Shown here: positions 58,676 to 64,000 of the stretch, in pieces
Layout: each line of letters begins with the position of its first letter
How positions within the stretch are numbered: position 1 is the first letter of the stretch
Assembly (NCBI GenBank): GCA_032027005.1
Contig: JAVSMW010000004.1
Coordinates: 128,172-192,171 of the forward strand
Direction: 5' to 3'
DNA from: JAVSMW01 sp032027005
GTDB taxonomy: Bacteria; Bacillota; Thermincolia; Thermincolales; UBA2595
DNA length: 64,000 bases
The notes under the pieces: model-generated
The model's database searches: none
Seen by the model: the letters and a program-made list of their open reading frames with translations, nothing else
What the model was told of the DNA's origin: nothing
Made by a program: the position numbers and the translations under genes

Positions 58676-59248
58676 ATGAGTAAATTAACAGGTAACGAAC
58701 AATTCATGAACGATGATATATCTATAGGATTTTTGCTTAGTGACTTTTGGTCTTGGAACTCTTCTGACCTTCTTAACAACACTCTACGAGGAGCACTTGC
58801 CGAATTCATTGTGACAATCGCTTTAGATGTTGATACCAATGCAACCATAAGAGAAGACTGGTCTGCTTATGATTTACTTTACAATGAGTGCAAAATAGAA
58901 ATTAAATCTTCTGCATATTTGCAGTCATGGAATGATAACATGATATCAAAAATCAATTTTAGTATTAGACCAACCAGAGCTTGGAGCCCTACCGAAGGAT
59001 ACGAGGACGAAGTTAAACGACAGTCTGACATTTATATTTTTTGCCTTTTTGCTTGTACAGATAGAGAGAAAGCAAACCCTCTTCTTCTCAACCAGTGGGA
59101 GTTTTATGCTCTTCGCACTAAAGTCTTTGATGAAAAATGCCCTAACCAAAAATCGATATCTCTTCAATCACTTCTGTTTTTAGAGCCTGTAAAGTCTAAT
59201 TTTGGCTCTCTTAAAGAATCGGTAGATGAGCTTATACAGTCATTTTAA
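58676..59248 (+). CDS. PD-(D/E)XK nuclease-like protein
   Basis: A 190-residue protein with the layout of a restriction-endonuclease fold: Glu in RGALAEFIVTIAL near 45, Asp in WSAYDLLYN near 70, then ECKIEIKSSAYLQSW near 78-92, giving E...D...ExK. I start it at ATG 58676; an in-frame ATG at 58595 lies inside the upstream hairpin. No methyltransferase or partner gene is visible, so a classic restriction system is unlikely. It could be a solitary nuclease or a defence gene. It lies on the plus strand among minus-strand genes. Confidence 0.7.
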   Translation: MSKLTGNEQFMNDDISIGFLLSDFWSWNSSDLLNNTLRGALAEFIVTIALDVDTNATIREDWSAYDLLYNECKIEIKSSAYLQSWNDNMISKINFSIRPTRAWSPTEGYEDEVKRQSDIYIFCLFACTDREKANPLLLNQWEFYALRTKVFDEKCPNQKSISLQSLLFLEPVKSNFGSLKESVDELIQSF

Positions 59249-59398
59249 TCTGTATGACGTAGCTTCTTTAACAGCAAAAAGGCCGATACAAAGGATGGTG
59301 GAACCCTGTACATTAGAAAATGGACGGTACTCAGTATTCCCCCGGAAGTCCGTTCATTACTCCAACCTGTGCTATTTGGATTCTTCAAACCGAAGAAG

Positions 59399-59418
59399 AG
59401 CCCTGAAGAATCAGGGCT
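59399..59418. terminator. Perfect palindrome between the nuclease and the secreted-protein genes
   Basis: AGCCCTGA-AGAA-TCAGGGCT, in the gap between convergent genes. No long T-run. Confidence 0.45.
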
Positions 59419-59526
59419 AAAATTCGTACTAACGCTCGGAGGAATCCGAGACTTATGACATTGTAATTTTGAAATAAATCGTGCCAGTATAAGCACCTGG
59501 AGCAATACTGCTGCCTACAGATGGTT

Positions 59527-60009
59527 CTATCTGTAACGGGTCCACGGGGTTTGTTGTTTTGCTATCATCAAACCGGGCAACCTTTCTATGCACCAGTGTC
59601 CACGATTTAGAGTTAACGTTGTTTTGCTATCATCAAACCGGGCAACCTCATAATCAAGACCATTCACGATAGACATTGGAGCACGGAGATTGCATGATAT
59701 TTTTGCCTCATTTGCCGTCCCTTTATCCTTGTACAGGTAGAAATTCCCGCCGTTCTCATATGTTTTTGCCCCATCAATCAGCACGGAAACACGCTGTCCG
59801 TAACTTGTGTTCATGGCTGAGGCTGTGATTGTCAAGTATGGATTCTCATTCAAGTTTATTGAGGCCGGAATATTTATCTCATAATTAGCACCAACAGTAT
59901 ATGTGACTGCCGTCTGTCCGCTTGTCCCATCCTCAGCATAAGCCACAGCAGGTATTATACTACAAAGCATGAAAACCACCAACAGCAGAGAGAAAAATCT
60001 TTTATTCAT
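59527..60009 (-). CDS. Secreted beta-rich protein, 3' end shifted by a 65-bp duplication
   Basis: A 160-residue protein with a signal peptide (MNKRFFSLLLVVFMLCSIIP, cleavage after AVAYA near 25) and a beta-sandwich-like mature part (TYTVGANYEINIPASI...). Near the 3' end a 31-bp block (59553 and 59618) is duplicated with a 65-base period, which shifts the frame. The shifted frame gives an odd basic tail ending at 59527. Without the duplication the protein would read DDSKTTNPVDPLQIEP, SSIAPGAYTGTIYFKITMS and stop at 59453, a natural end for this type. So the gene is recently broken, or switchable. Confidence 0.75.
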   Translation of the reverse strand: MNKRFFSLLLVVFMLCSIIPAVAYAEDGTSGQTAVTYTVGANYEINIPASINLNENPYLTITASAMNTSYGQRVSVLIDGAKTYENGGNFYLYKDKGTANEAKISCNLRAPMSIVNGLDYEVARFDDSKTTLTLNRGHWCIERLPGLMIAKQQTPWTRYR

Positions 60010-60488
60010 GGTATTACCTCCAGATCTAAAATAGTTTTTGATCCGTTCAGCGACTGTAAACCCTCAAGAGTGTAGCAGTCGTACTGGAGTACGGATTTCT
60101 CATAGGTGCCCACTTCCAGCAAGCGGGAAATCTCAATCGTGTCAATTGTCTGACCAGGTTTAATCATGCCGGAGCGAAAAAGCTCTGTACCATCTGCCAG
60201 AGCGAAAGAAATCCGAAAGTAGCATGCGTTTTTCTCTGGATTGTAAAAATTGACAGACTGCTTTGCTTGTCCAGCCTTCATGACCAATTTTTCAAAGCCT
60301 GGAATCGCAATCGAGTCATCGGATCCACCAGCAACCGGTCTAACGACTGTATTGTTGACGGCTTGAGTGGTTTCGCCAGAACTACCAGAACCGCCGATAA
60401 GCCTTGAACCCACCAACACGCCAGTAATTACGAGTAGCGCAGTAAGAACAACCACGGCCAGAGTTGCATAAATATAAGATTTCTTCAT
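60006..60488 (-). CDS. Membrane-anchored beta-domain protein
   Basis: A 160-residue protein with an N-terminal membrane anchor (YIYATLAVVVLTALLVITGV) and a Gly/Ser linker. A compact extracellular domain follows: IPGFEKLVMKAGQAKQSVNF, YNPEKNACYFRISF, MIKPGQTIDTIEIS, ATYEKSVLQYDCY-like GTYEKSVLQYDCYT. It has two cysteines (Cys in NACYF and YDCYT) that may pair. Start at ATG 60488 with GGGAGGTG upstream. Its stop overlaps the start of the secreted protein gene (ATGA), so the two are made together. I know similar pairs from clostridia but no function. Confidence 0.75.
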   Translation of the reverse strand: MKKSYIYATLAVVVLTALLVITGVLVGSRLIGGSGSSGETTQAVNNTVVRPVAGGSDDSIAIPGFEKLVMKAGQAKQSVNFYNPEKNACYFRISFALADGTELFRSGMIKPGQTIDTIEISRLLEVGTYEKSVLQYDCYTLEGLQSLNGSKTILDLEVIP

Positions 60489-60542
60489 GGTATCACCTCC
60501 CAAGTGTTAGTACCATCAAAGCATACCATACCTATCCCAGGA

Positions 60543-60902
60543 TCATGAAGGCAAACCAGGTGGGTGTTTTTTTGACCGCCAGCGCCGGATTGTCGAGTCG
60601 TCTGCCGGGCAAGTGTCAGCTCTGCCGTCCAGCACGTCCTTTAGCAGCTGAGCCTCGTAGTGTTTTTTCGATTGCATGAAGTCGGGTAGTTCAAGGTGCA
60701 GCTTGCAGCAGCTATTACAGCGCAGACGTCGTAGCAGGAACCAGTGTACCTTCCCGGAGCTGTCGATTACATGGCGAGCTCGTGTATCATAACCAGAGAG
60801 TAGCTTGCCACAGTCTGGACATAGCGGTGTGTTCAGGTTTCGGACCTTATAAGCTCCACGTGCTTCGTCATACTCCACAGTATATCTTGTGACGATAATC
60901 AT
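60543..60902 (-). CDS. DUF6431 zinc-ribbon protein
   Basis: A 119-residue protein with two CxxC pairs (LCPDCGKL near 28; RCNSCCKLHLELPDF near 61) and a C-terminal basic part (DDSTIRRWRSKK). The pattern matches DUF6431, a zinc-ribbon family often found beside transposases and in integrative elements. It is 54 bases upstream of the membrane-protein gene on the same strand. Function unknown. The last residues (KHPPGLPS) may be a truncated end. Confidence 0.7.
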   Translation of the reverse strand: MIIVTRYTVEYDEARGAYKVRNLNTPLCPDCGKLLSGYDTRARHVIDSSGKVHWFLLRRLRCNSCCKLHLELPDFMQSKKHYEAQLLKDVLDGRADTCPADDSTIRRWRSKKHPPGLPS

Positions 60903-61078
60903 GGATCCTCCTTACAATGTCCTCTCAACTAATCACACATTCCATGTGAGTCCTTATACGGCTATGTGAGAGCTTTTCTGAAAAAGAGGTAATGATACCA
61001 GCAAGGACCTTTGTACGTTCCTTGCGGTTGTATTTGAATGGAATATCCATCTGTACTTACCTGTGGATATAAACAACA

Positions 61079-61115
61079 AAATCCCCTCCAGAGGCGTAAA
61101 CCTCCAAAGGGGATG
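61079..61115. terminator. Hairpin between the DUF6431 and XRE genes
   Basis: ATCCCCT...AGGGGAT with a long loop containing a second small stem (GGCG/CCTCC region), at about 61082-61116. The rest of 60903-61190 shows no gene. Confidence 0.45.
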
Positions 61116-61190
61116 AAAGTCATATTAAAGAATCAATTCTTACCGGAGATGAAAAGCCCGGCATTTCGTCGTATAATTATATCAGCATTA

Positions 61191-61514
61191 TCAGACGTCA
61201 GAGAACATCACTATGTTATAGCGTTCAGGAAGGAGCGGGTCAGCCTGGACCATAGATAAGATCCTCCGAGCTGGACCATCCGGCATATTCCTTCCGGATT
61301 CCCATGCTTCAATAGTCTTCTGTGATACTCCCATGAAACAGGCAAAGAAAGCCTGCGTCATTCCAAGCTCGTTTCTAATTTTCTTAATTTCTGCCGCATC
61401 ATATTTTCGTACCGGCTCAATGGAAACCGTATTTGCTCGAAAATCACGCTTTCCTTCTGCATTTTCAATAGCGTCGTTCAAACCATTCACAATACCTTTA
61501 TATATATCTCTCAC
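61191..61514 (-). CDS. XRE-type helix-turn-helix protein (antitoxin-like)
   Basis: A 107-residue protein. After a basic lead, residues 38-95 form a Cro/C1-type helix-turn-helix (EIKKIRNELGMTQAFFACFMGVSQKTIEAWESGRNMPDG, in pieces: IKKIRNELGMTQAF, GVSQKTIEAWESGRNMP). It matches the small XRE regulators that close DUF4160/DUF2442 units. Last gene of a three-gene set; 13 bases separate it from the DUF2442 gene. Probably the regulator of the set. Confidence 0.85.
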   Translation of the reverse strand: MRDIYKGIVNGLNDAIENAEGKRDFRANTVSIEPVRKYDAAEIKKIRNELGMTQAFFACFMGVSQKTIEAWESGRNMPDGPARRILSMVQADPLLPERYNIVMFSDV

Positions 61515-61527
61515 GTGGTCGCCTCCA

Positions 61528-61776
61528 TCACTGTATCAAGGTACTCATTTCATAGAGCTCATGAGGTGCTATGTCCTGTCCGTTACTCCACTCGATACCT
61601 GAACCACCGGAAATGAGTCTTACAGTTCGGAAGTAGTCTTTATTCCTCAACTCTCCGAACCAATCCCCTTCAATATACGTCGAGACATCAAATATTCTAA
61701 CCTCTCCAGTCTCATAATTGAGTTTGAGCTTGTATGCCTCCATAGGCTCCACTTTCAAAATTCTGGGTTGTAGCAT
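61528..61776 (-). CDS. DUF2442 protein
   Basis: An 82-residue protein with the DUF2442 pattern: V-x-P...L-x-L-x-Y-x-TGEVRIFDVS, then FGELRNKDYFRTVRLI, and IEWSNGQDIAPHELYE near the end. A small beta-alpha protein without known activity. It is 13 bases downstream of the DUF4160 gene. DUF4160 and DUF2442 are very often adjacent, and a toxin-antitoxin role has been suggested but not shown to my knowledge. Confidence 0.85.
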   Translation of the reverse strand: MLQPRILKVEPMEAYKLKLNYETGEVRIFDVSTYIEGDWFGELRNKDYFRTVRLISGGSGIEWSNGQDIAPHELYEMSTLIQ

Positions 61777-61789
61777 TGCAATACCTCCT

Positions 61790-62071
61790 TTATCTCAGCG
61801 GGTCAATTCTAAAAAACTGCTCTCCGTTGGAAAGCAACTTCCAATTCGCTTCAAGGTCATCGTAGTGAATCACCATCCAGGCTTCAAGCAGTTTCAGCTT
61901 ATTGGCAGGAATCGAGCCCTCAAGGATTTCGCCGTCCAGTGAGACTACTATTTCATCTCCTGAATACTCTGCGTGGATGTGCGGCTTTTTATGCCTCCCG
62001 CTGTTTTCCTTATACATTCTGACGATAATACCAAAGAACGTAGACAGTACGGGCATTAGCGTTTCCTCCAA
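61790..62071 (-). CDS. DUF4160 protein
   Basis: A 93-residue protein with the DUF4160 signature: IIVRMYKENSGRHKKPHIHA, YSGDEIVVSLDGEILEGSIP and LKLLEAWMVIHYDDLEANW. HKPPHIHV-type motifs with two conserved His could be catalytic or metal-binding. First gene of the DUF4160-DUF2442-XRE set. AGAGGAAAC precedes the ATG. Confidence 0.87.
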   Translation of the reverse strand: MEETLMPVLSTFFGIIVRMYKENSGRHKKPHIHAEYSGDEIVVSLDGEILEGSIPANKLKLLEAWMVIHYDDLEANWKLLSNGEQFFRIDPLR

Positions 62072-62252
62072 TCATTCATTTGATTCTATAATCATTCTAC
62101 CCTATTAAATAGGGAATTTCAATAGGCGTAAGAACGGAAATAAGAGCTGTAGACTGCCCTTATTTTAAGAATGGGTATTTGGTTGTCAAAGCATAAAAGA
62201 ACGTTGTTTGATGGTCTTAAATCGGTATGAAGAGCAAATGAGGAGAGTCCTA

Positions 62253-62513
62253 TCATAACATCATAGACGGTGTATCCACTTCCTCAAATTCTAAAAGCAT
62301 CGCAAGCTCCATACAATTCGGAGTCATCTGTACTTTTGCCACAGCCAAACCTGAATGTCCAAGGTTTGGTCCTTTCAGGTCTATCCAAAGGCACGTGTTC
62401 TTCTCATCTTGATGTATACTCATGATCTCCGCACCCTTGCCTTTTCCACCTATACGTTTGGCAAGGAATGGATAGAGTGATTCAACCTTCACATTATCAA
62501 TGGCTCTTGTCAT
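62253..62513 (-). CDS. Small protein, unknown
   Basis: An 86-residue acidic protein (VESLYPFLAKRIGG... MSIHQDEKNTCLWIDLKG... MELAMLLEFEEVD). No family recognised. Its ATG overlaps the stop of the upstream gene (ATGA), so it is translated with it. Probably part of a mobile-element operon. Nothing is seen in 62072-62252. Confidence 0.6.
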   Translation of the reverse strand: MTRAIDNVKVESLYPFLAKRIGGKGKGAEIMSIHQDEKNTCLWIDLKGPNLGHSGLAVAKVQMTPNCMELAMLLEFEEVDTPSMML

Positions 62514-62719
62514 TTTGCCACCTCCCTGTTCATCTTCAAAAGGTGCTGCACTGGAATATCACCATAGACGCAAACCGCTTTGATGATGTTCCTGTATCCG
62601 TGCGGGTCAGTATCTTTGATTCTCTTAAGAACAGTCAGGAGCGCATCTGGGGATACCATATATTCATCGCTTCGCTTTTCTGGTTTCTTAATTGCACAAA
62701 GGTCAATAATCTTTGCCAT
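62510..62719 (-). CDS. Small protein, unknown
   Basis: A 69-residue protein: MAKIIDLCAIKKPEKR, then a helical part (DALLTVLKRIKD... IIKAVCVYGDIPVQHLLKM). Start at ATG 62719 with GGAGGAGG upstream, rather than the frame start at 62740. Middle member of three linked small genes; its end overlaps the next start. Function unknown. Confidence 0.6.
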   Translation of the reverse strand: MAKIIDLCAIKKPEKRSDEYMVSPDALLTVLKRIKDTDPHGYRNIIKAVCVYGDIPVQHLLKMNREVAK

Positions 62720-62736
62720 TTTGCTGCCTCCTCCAA

Positions 62737-63087
62737 TCATTCATTTCCTTCTGAATTGACAGGAGTCAACCGATATGCTAAACTTACCTTATCGAAGAGG
62801 TGGGTCGCTTCGGCGGCTCCAGGAGCGGTCATTGTTTGCAGCAATGGTCGCTCTTTTTGTCGTCCATAGAGGTCAATCAGTGTTTCTACTCCATCCTCTA
62901 TCCTTTTTGGAACATCTTCACCGATGGAGAGGTAGAATCTACTGTGGACCATACATTCATACGCCTTTTTCATACTGTTGGATTGAGCTGGCGTAATACC
63001 GAGTCGGAAGTCTTTGGCTATTCTCAGAGCTTTTTTATATTCTCTTTCTTTCACCAAGTCCCTCACGATGTCCGACTTTCTAATCAT
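62737..63087 (-). CDS. Small helical protein of mobile-element type
   Basis: A 116-residue protein: MIRKSDIVRDLVKEREYKKA, LRIAKDFRLGITPAQSNSM, KKAYECMVHSRFYLSIGED. I recall very similar proteins (RKxDIVxxLVxxGxYKEALRIAKDFRLGI) in clostridial prophages and conjugative elements, always without function. First of three closely packed genes; GGAGGAGAGGG precedes it. Confidence 0.7.
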   Translation of the reverse strand: MIRKSDIVRDLVKEREYKKALRIAKDFRLGITPAQSNSMKKAYECMVHSRFYLSIGEDVPKRIEDGVETLIDLYGRQKERPLLQTMTAPGAAEATHLFDKVSLAYRLTPVNSEGNE

Positions 63088-63182
63088 TCCCTCTCCTCCT
63101 TTCTTACTATGATGTTTTCCATGATTTCATTCTAACCTGTTGATTCTACGATGTACAGCGAAGTTACCCATTTTACAAGCCA

Positions 63183-63203
63183 CTTACGCAAATGATAATT
63201 TTT
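63183..63203 (-). repeat. Inverted copy of the motif at 58601-58621
   Basis: Reads AAAAATTATCATTTGCGTAAG on the minus strand against AAAAATTATCATTTACGTAAG on the plus strand at 58601; 20 of 21 bases identical. The two face each other around the accessory genes. Confidence 0.6.
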
Positions 63204-63237
63204 CTTGCTCTATTGGTAAGTATTACGTTAAGAGAGA

Positions 63238-63272
63238 TAGAAGGAGCAGGAAAAGCTCTATCCCGCTCCTGT
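63238..63272. terminator. Hairpin after the glycosyltransferase gene
   Basis: AGGAGCAGG...CCCGCTCCT stem with an 11-base loop, 20 bases after the glycosyltransferase stop; tail weak. Confidence 0.5.
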
Positions 63273-63292
63273 TAATCACATTACTCAGCCTT

Positions 63293-64000
63293 TTATTGGC
63301 TCTTGCGTTTATTTGTGAATAAACTTATTATACCCCCCCATTTCATTAGCGTCTGAAAAGGCTCAAATTCTTTTGCACACTCTGGACAATACTCCCTTAC
63401 CAGGGTGTCTATTTGCCCAGAGATATTAAATAACCGTGTCACGTCTTTAATGGTGTAGACCGAATGTATGGCACTTCCTTTTCGCATTCTATAAAAGTAT
63501 TTAGCTGCCTGCTCAAATACCGCTTTCTCAGCCTTTGCAAGAATTCGTAGCATCGCCTCGGTATCCTCCGCTTTTGAAATTGTTTCATCGAATCTAGTAT
63601 TATTGAATAATGAATCCCGAAATAGCTTATCACAACAACTGCCGTTAATCTCTGCAGTCAGGAGAGCCTTAAATATATCTACTCCGGTGTAGCTTTCTTT
63701 TGTTTGGGCTTTTGTTATTTCAAAAATGGTTTCGACACAACCGTTTTCACTAGTTGCTAACATATCACTTGTAGCTATATCCGCAGTGCTGCTCTCCATT
63801 TTGCTCAATAAGAGCTCATAAAAATCCTGGCTTATAAAGTCATCTGGGTCAACGAATCCTATATATTCCCCCTGGGCCATGTCTAACCCCATGTTACGGG
63901 CAGAGGAAACGCCGCCATTACTTTTATGTATAACTTTAAAACGCTTGTATTTGCTGGCGTACCAATCGCATATTTCCCCACTGCCGTCCGTGCTGCCATC
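63293..64000 (-). CDS. GT2 glycosyltransferase, C-terminal part (cut by window edge)
   Basis: The visible 235 residues begin DGSTDGSGEICDWYASKY and continue VIHKSNGGVSSARNMGLDMA and GEYIGFVDPDDFIS, the family-2 nucleotide-sugar and DXD motifs. The C-terminal half is variable and helical, typical of cell-surface polysaccharide transferases. The 5' end lies beyond the window, and the frame runs to base 64000. It stops at 63293. It may belong to the accessory region or to a surface-polysaccharide locus outside it. Confidence 0.9.
   Translation of the reverse strand, partial: DGSTDGSGEICDWYASKYKRFKVIHKSNGGVSSARNMGLDMAQGEYIGFVDPDDFISQDFYELLLSKMESSTADIATSDMLATSENGCVETIFEITKAQTKESYTGVDIFKALLTAEINGSCCDKLFRDSLFNNTRFDETISKAEDTEAMLRILAKAEKAVFEQAAKYFYRMRKGSAIHSVYTIKDVTRLFNISGQIDTLVREYCPECAKEFEPFQTLMKWGGIISLFTNKRKSQ

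Noticed and set aside
59250..59458. Possible coding frame KADTKDGGTLYIRKW on the plus strand
   Set aside because: No start codon, preceded by a stop, and it overlaps the likely ancestral 3' end of the secreted-protein gene on the other strand.

Overview
The window is a 64 kb piece of a draft genome from a spore-forming, strictly anaerobic Firmicute of the Desulfotomaculum/Pelotomaculum type (Peptococcaceae in the broad sense). The reasons are the backbone order alaS - iscRSU/mnmA - rarA - tcdA - 6S RNA - aspS - hisS - hemZ - relA - recJ - secF - secD - yajC - tgt, the presence of spoVG and a PdaA/PdaB-like deacetylase, a T-box leader, and the catabolic genes, which are typical of methylotrophic or aromatic-degrading anaerobes. 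Species is not resolvable from the window. Nearly all genes lie on the minus strand. Three single N bases (16449, 40662, 47561) each sit inside a repeat-type element and look like contig joins.

Layout. 1-4300: alaS 5' part, AI-2E-type permease, small membrane and PRC-barrel genes, repeats, Fur-family regulator. 4425-16900: a methanol/methyl-corrinoid module. mtaB-mtaC, a His-rich CobW-type GTPase and a RamA-type corrinoid activase form one operon behind a consensus sigma-54 promoter. A GAF-PAS-AAA-Fis activator and a second mtaC follow upstream. A second operon (QueG-like iron-sulfur protein, MtaA-type methyltransferase, two more corrinoid proteins) has its own sigma-54-like promoter, from which it is now separated by a group II intron remnant. 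TGTTCC-N5-GGAACA palindromes upstream of both promoters are the likely activator sites.

16900-28000: housekeeping genes: mnmA, iscU, iscS, iscR with RrF2 boxes, spoVG, a small glutaredoxin whose UGA 'stop' may encode selenocysteine, rarA, trxA, csoR, tcdA, 6S RNA, aspS, and hisS with a T-box. 28200-40450: an apparent catabolic island between hisS and hemZ. It holds a TetR regulator; HcrA/HcrC/HcrB with all four cysteines of the HcrB [4Fe-4S] site at positions 122/138/146/155; a UbiD decarboxylase/carboxylase; a phenylphosphate-synthase-like pair split around a CoA ligase and a Tm-1-like protein. Together they spell phenol (or catechol) -> phenylphosphate -> 4-hydroxybenzoate -> 4-hydroxybenzoyl-CoA -> benzoyl-CoA. 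Three copies of one palindrome upstream of tetR, hcrB and ppsB define a predicted TetR regulon.

40890-57470: hemZ, deacetylase, Nudix, MBL hydrolase, relA/spoT, a RecJ-HIRAN-RecQ-like fusion, small membrane genes, secF, secD, an HD protein, yajC, tgt. 57500-64000: an accessory region of small ORFs: an orphan PD-(D/E)XK nuclease-like protein, a secreted/membrane protein pair with a frameshifting 65-bp duplication, a DUF6431 protein, a DUF4160-DUF2442-XRE trio, three coupled small genes of mobile-element type, and the end of a GT2 glycosyltransferase. No tRNA, rRNA or CRISPR array was seen.
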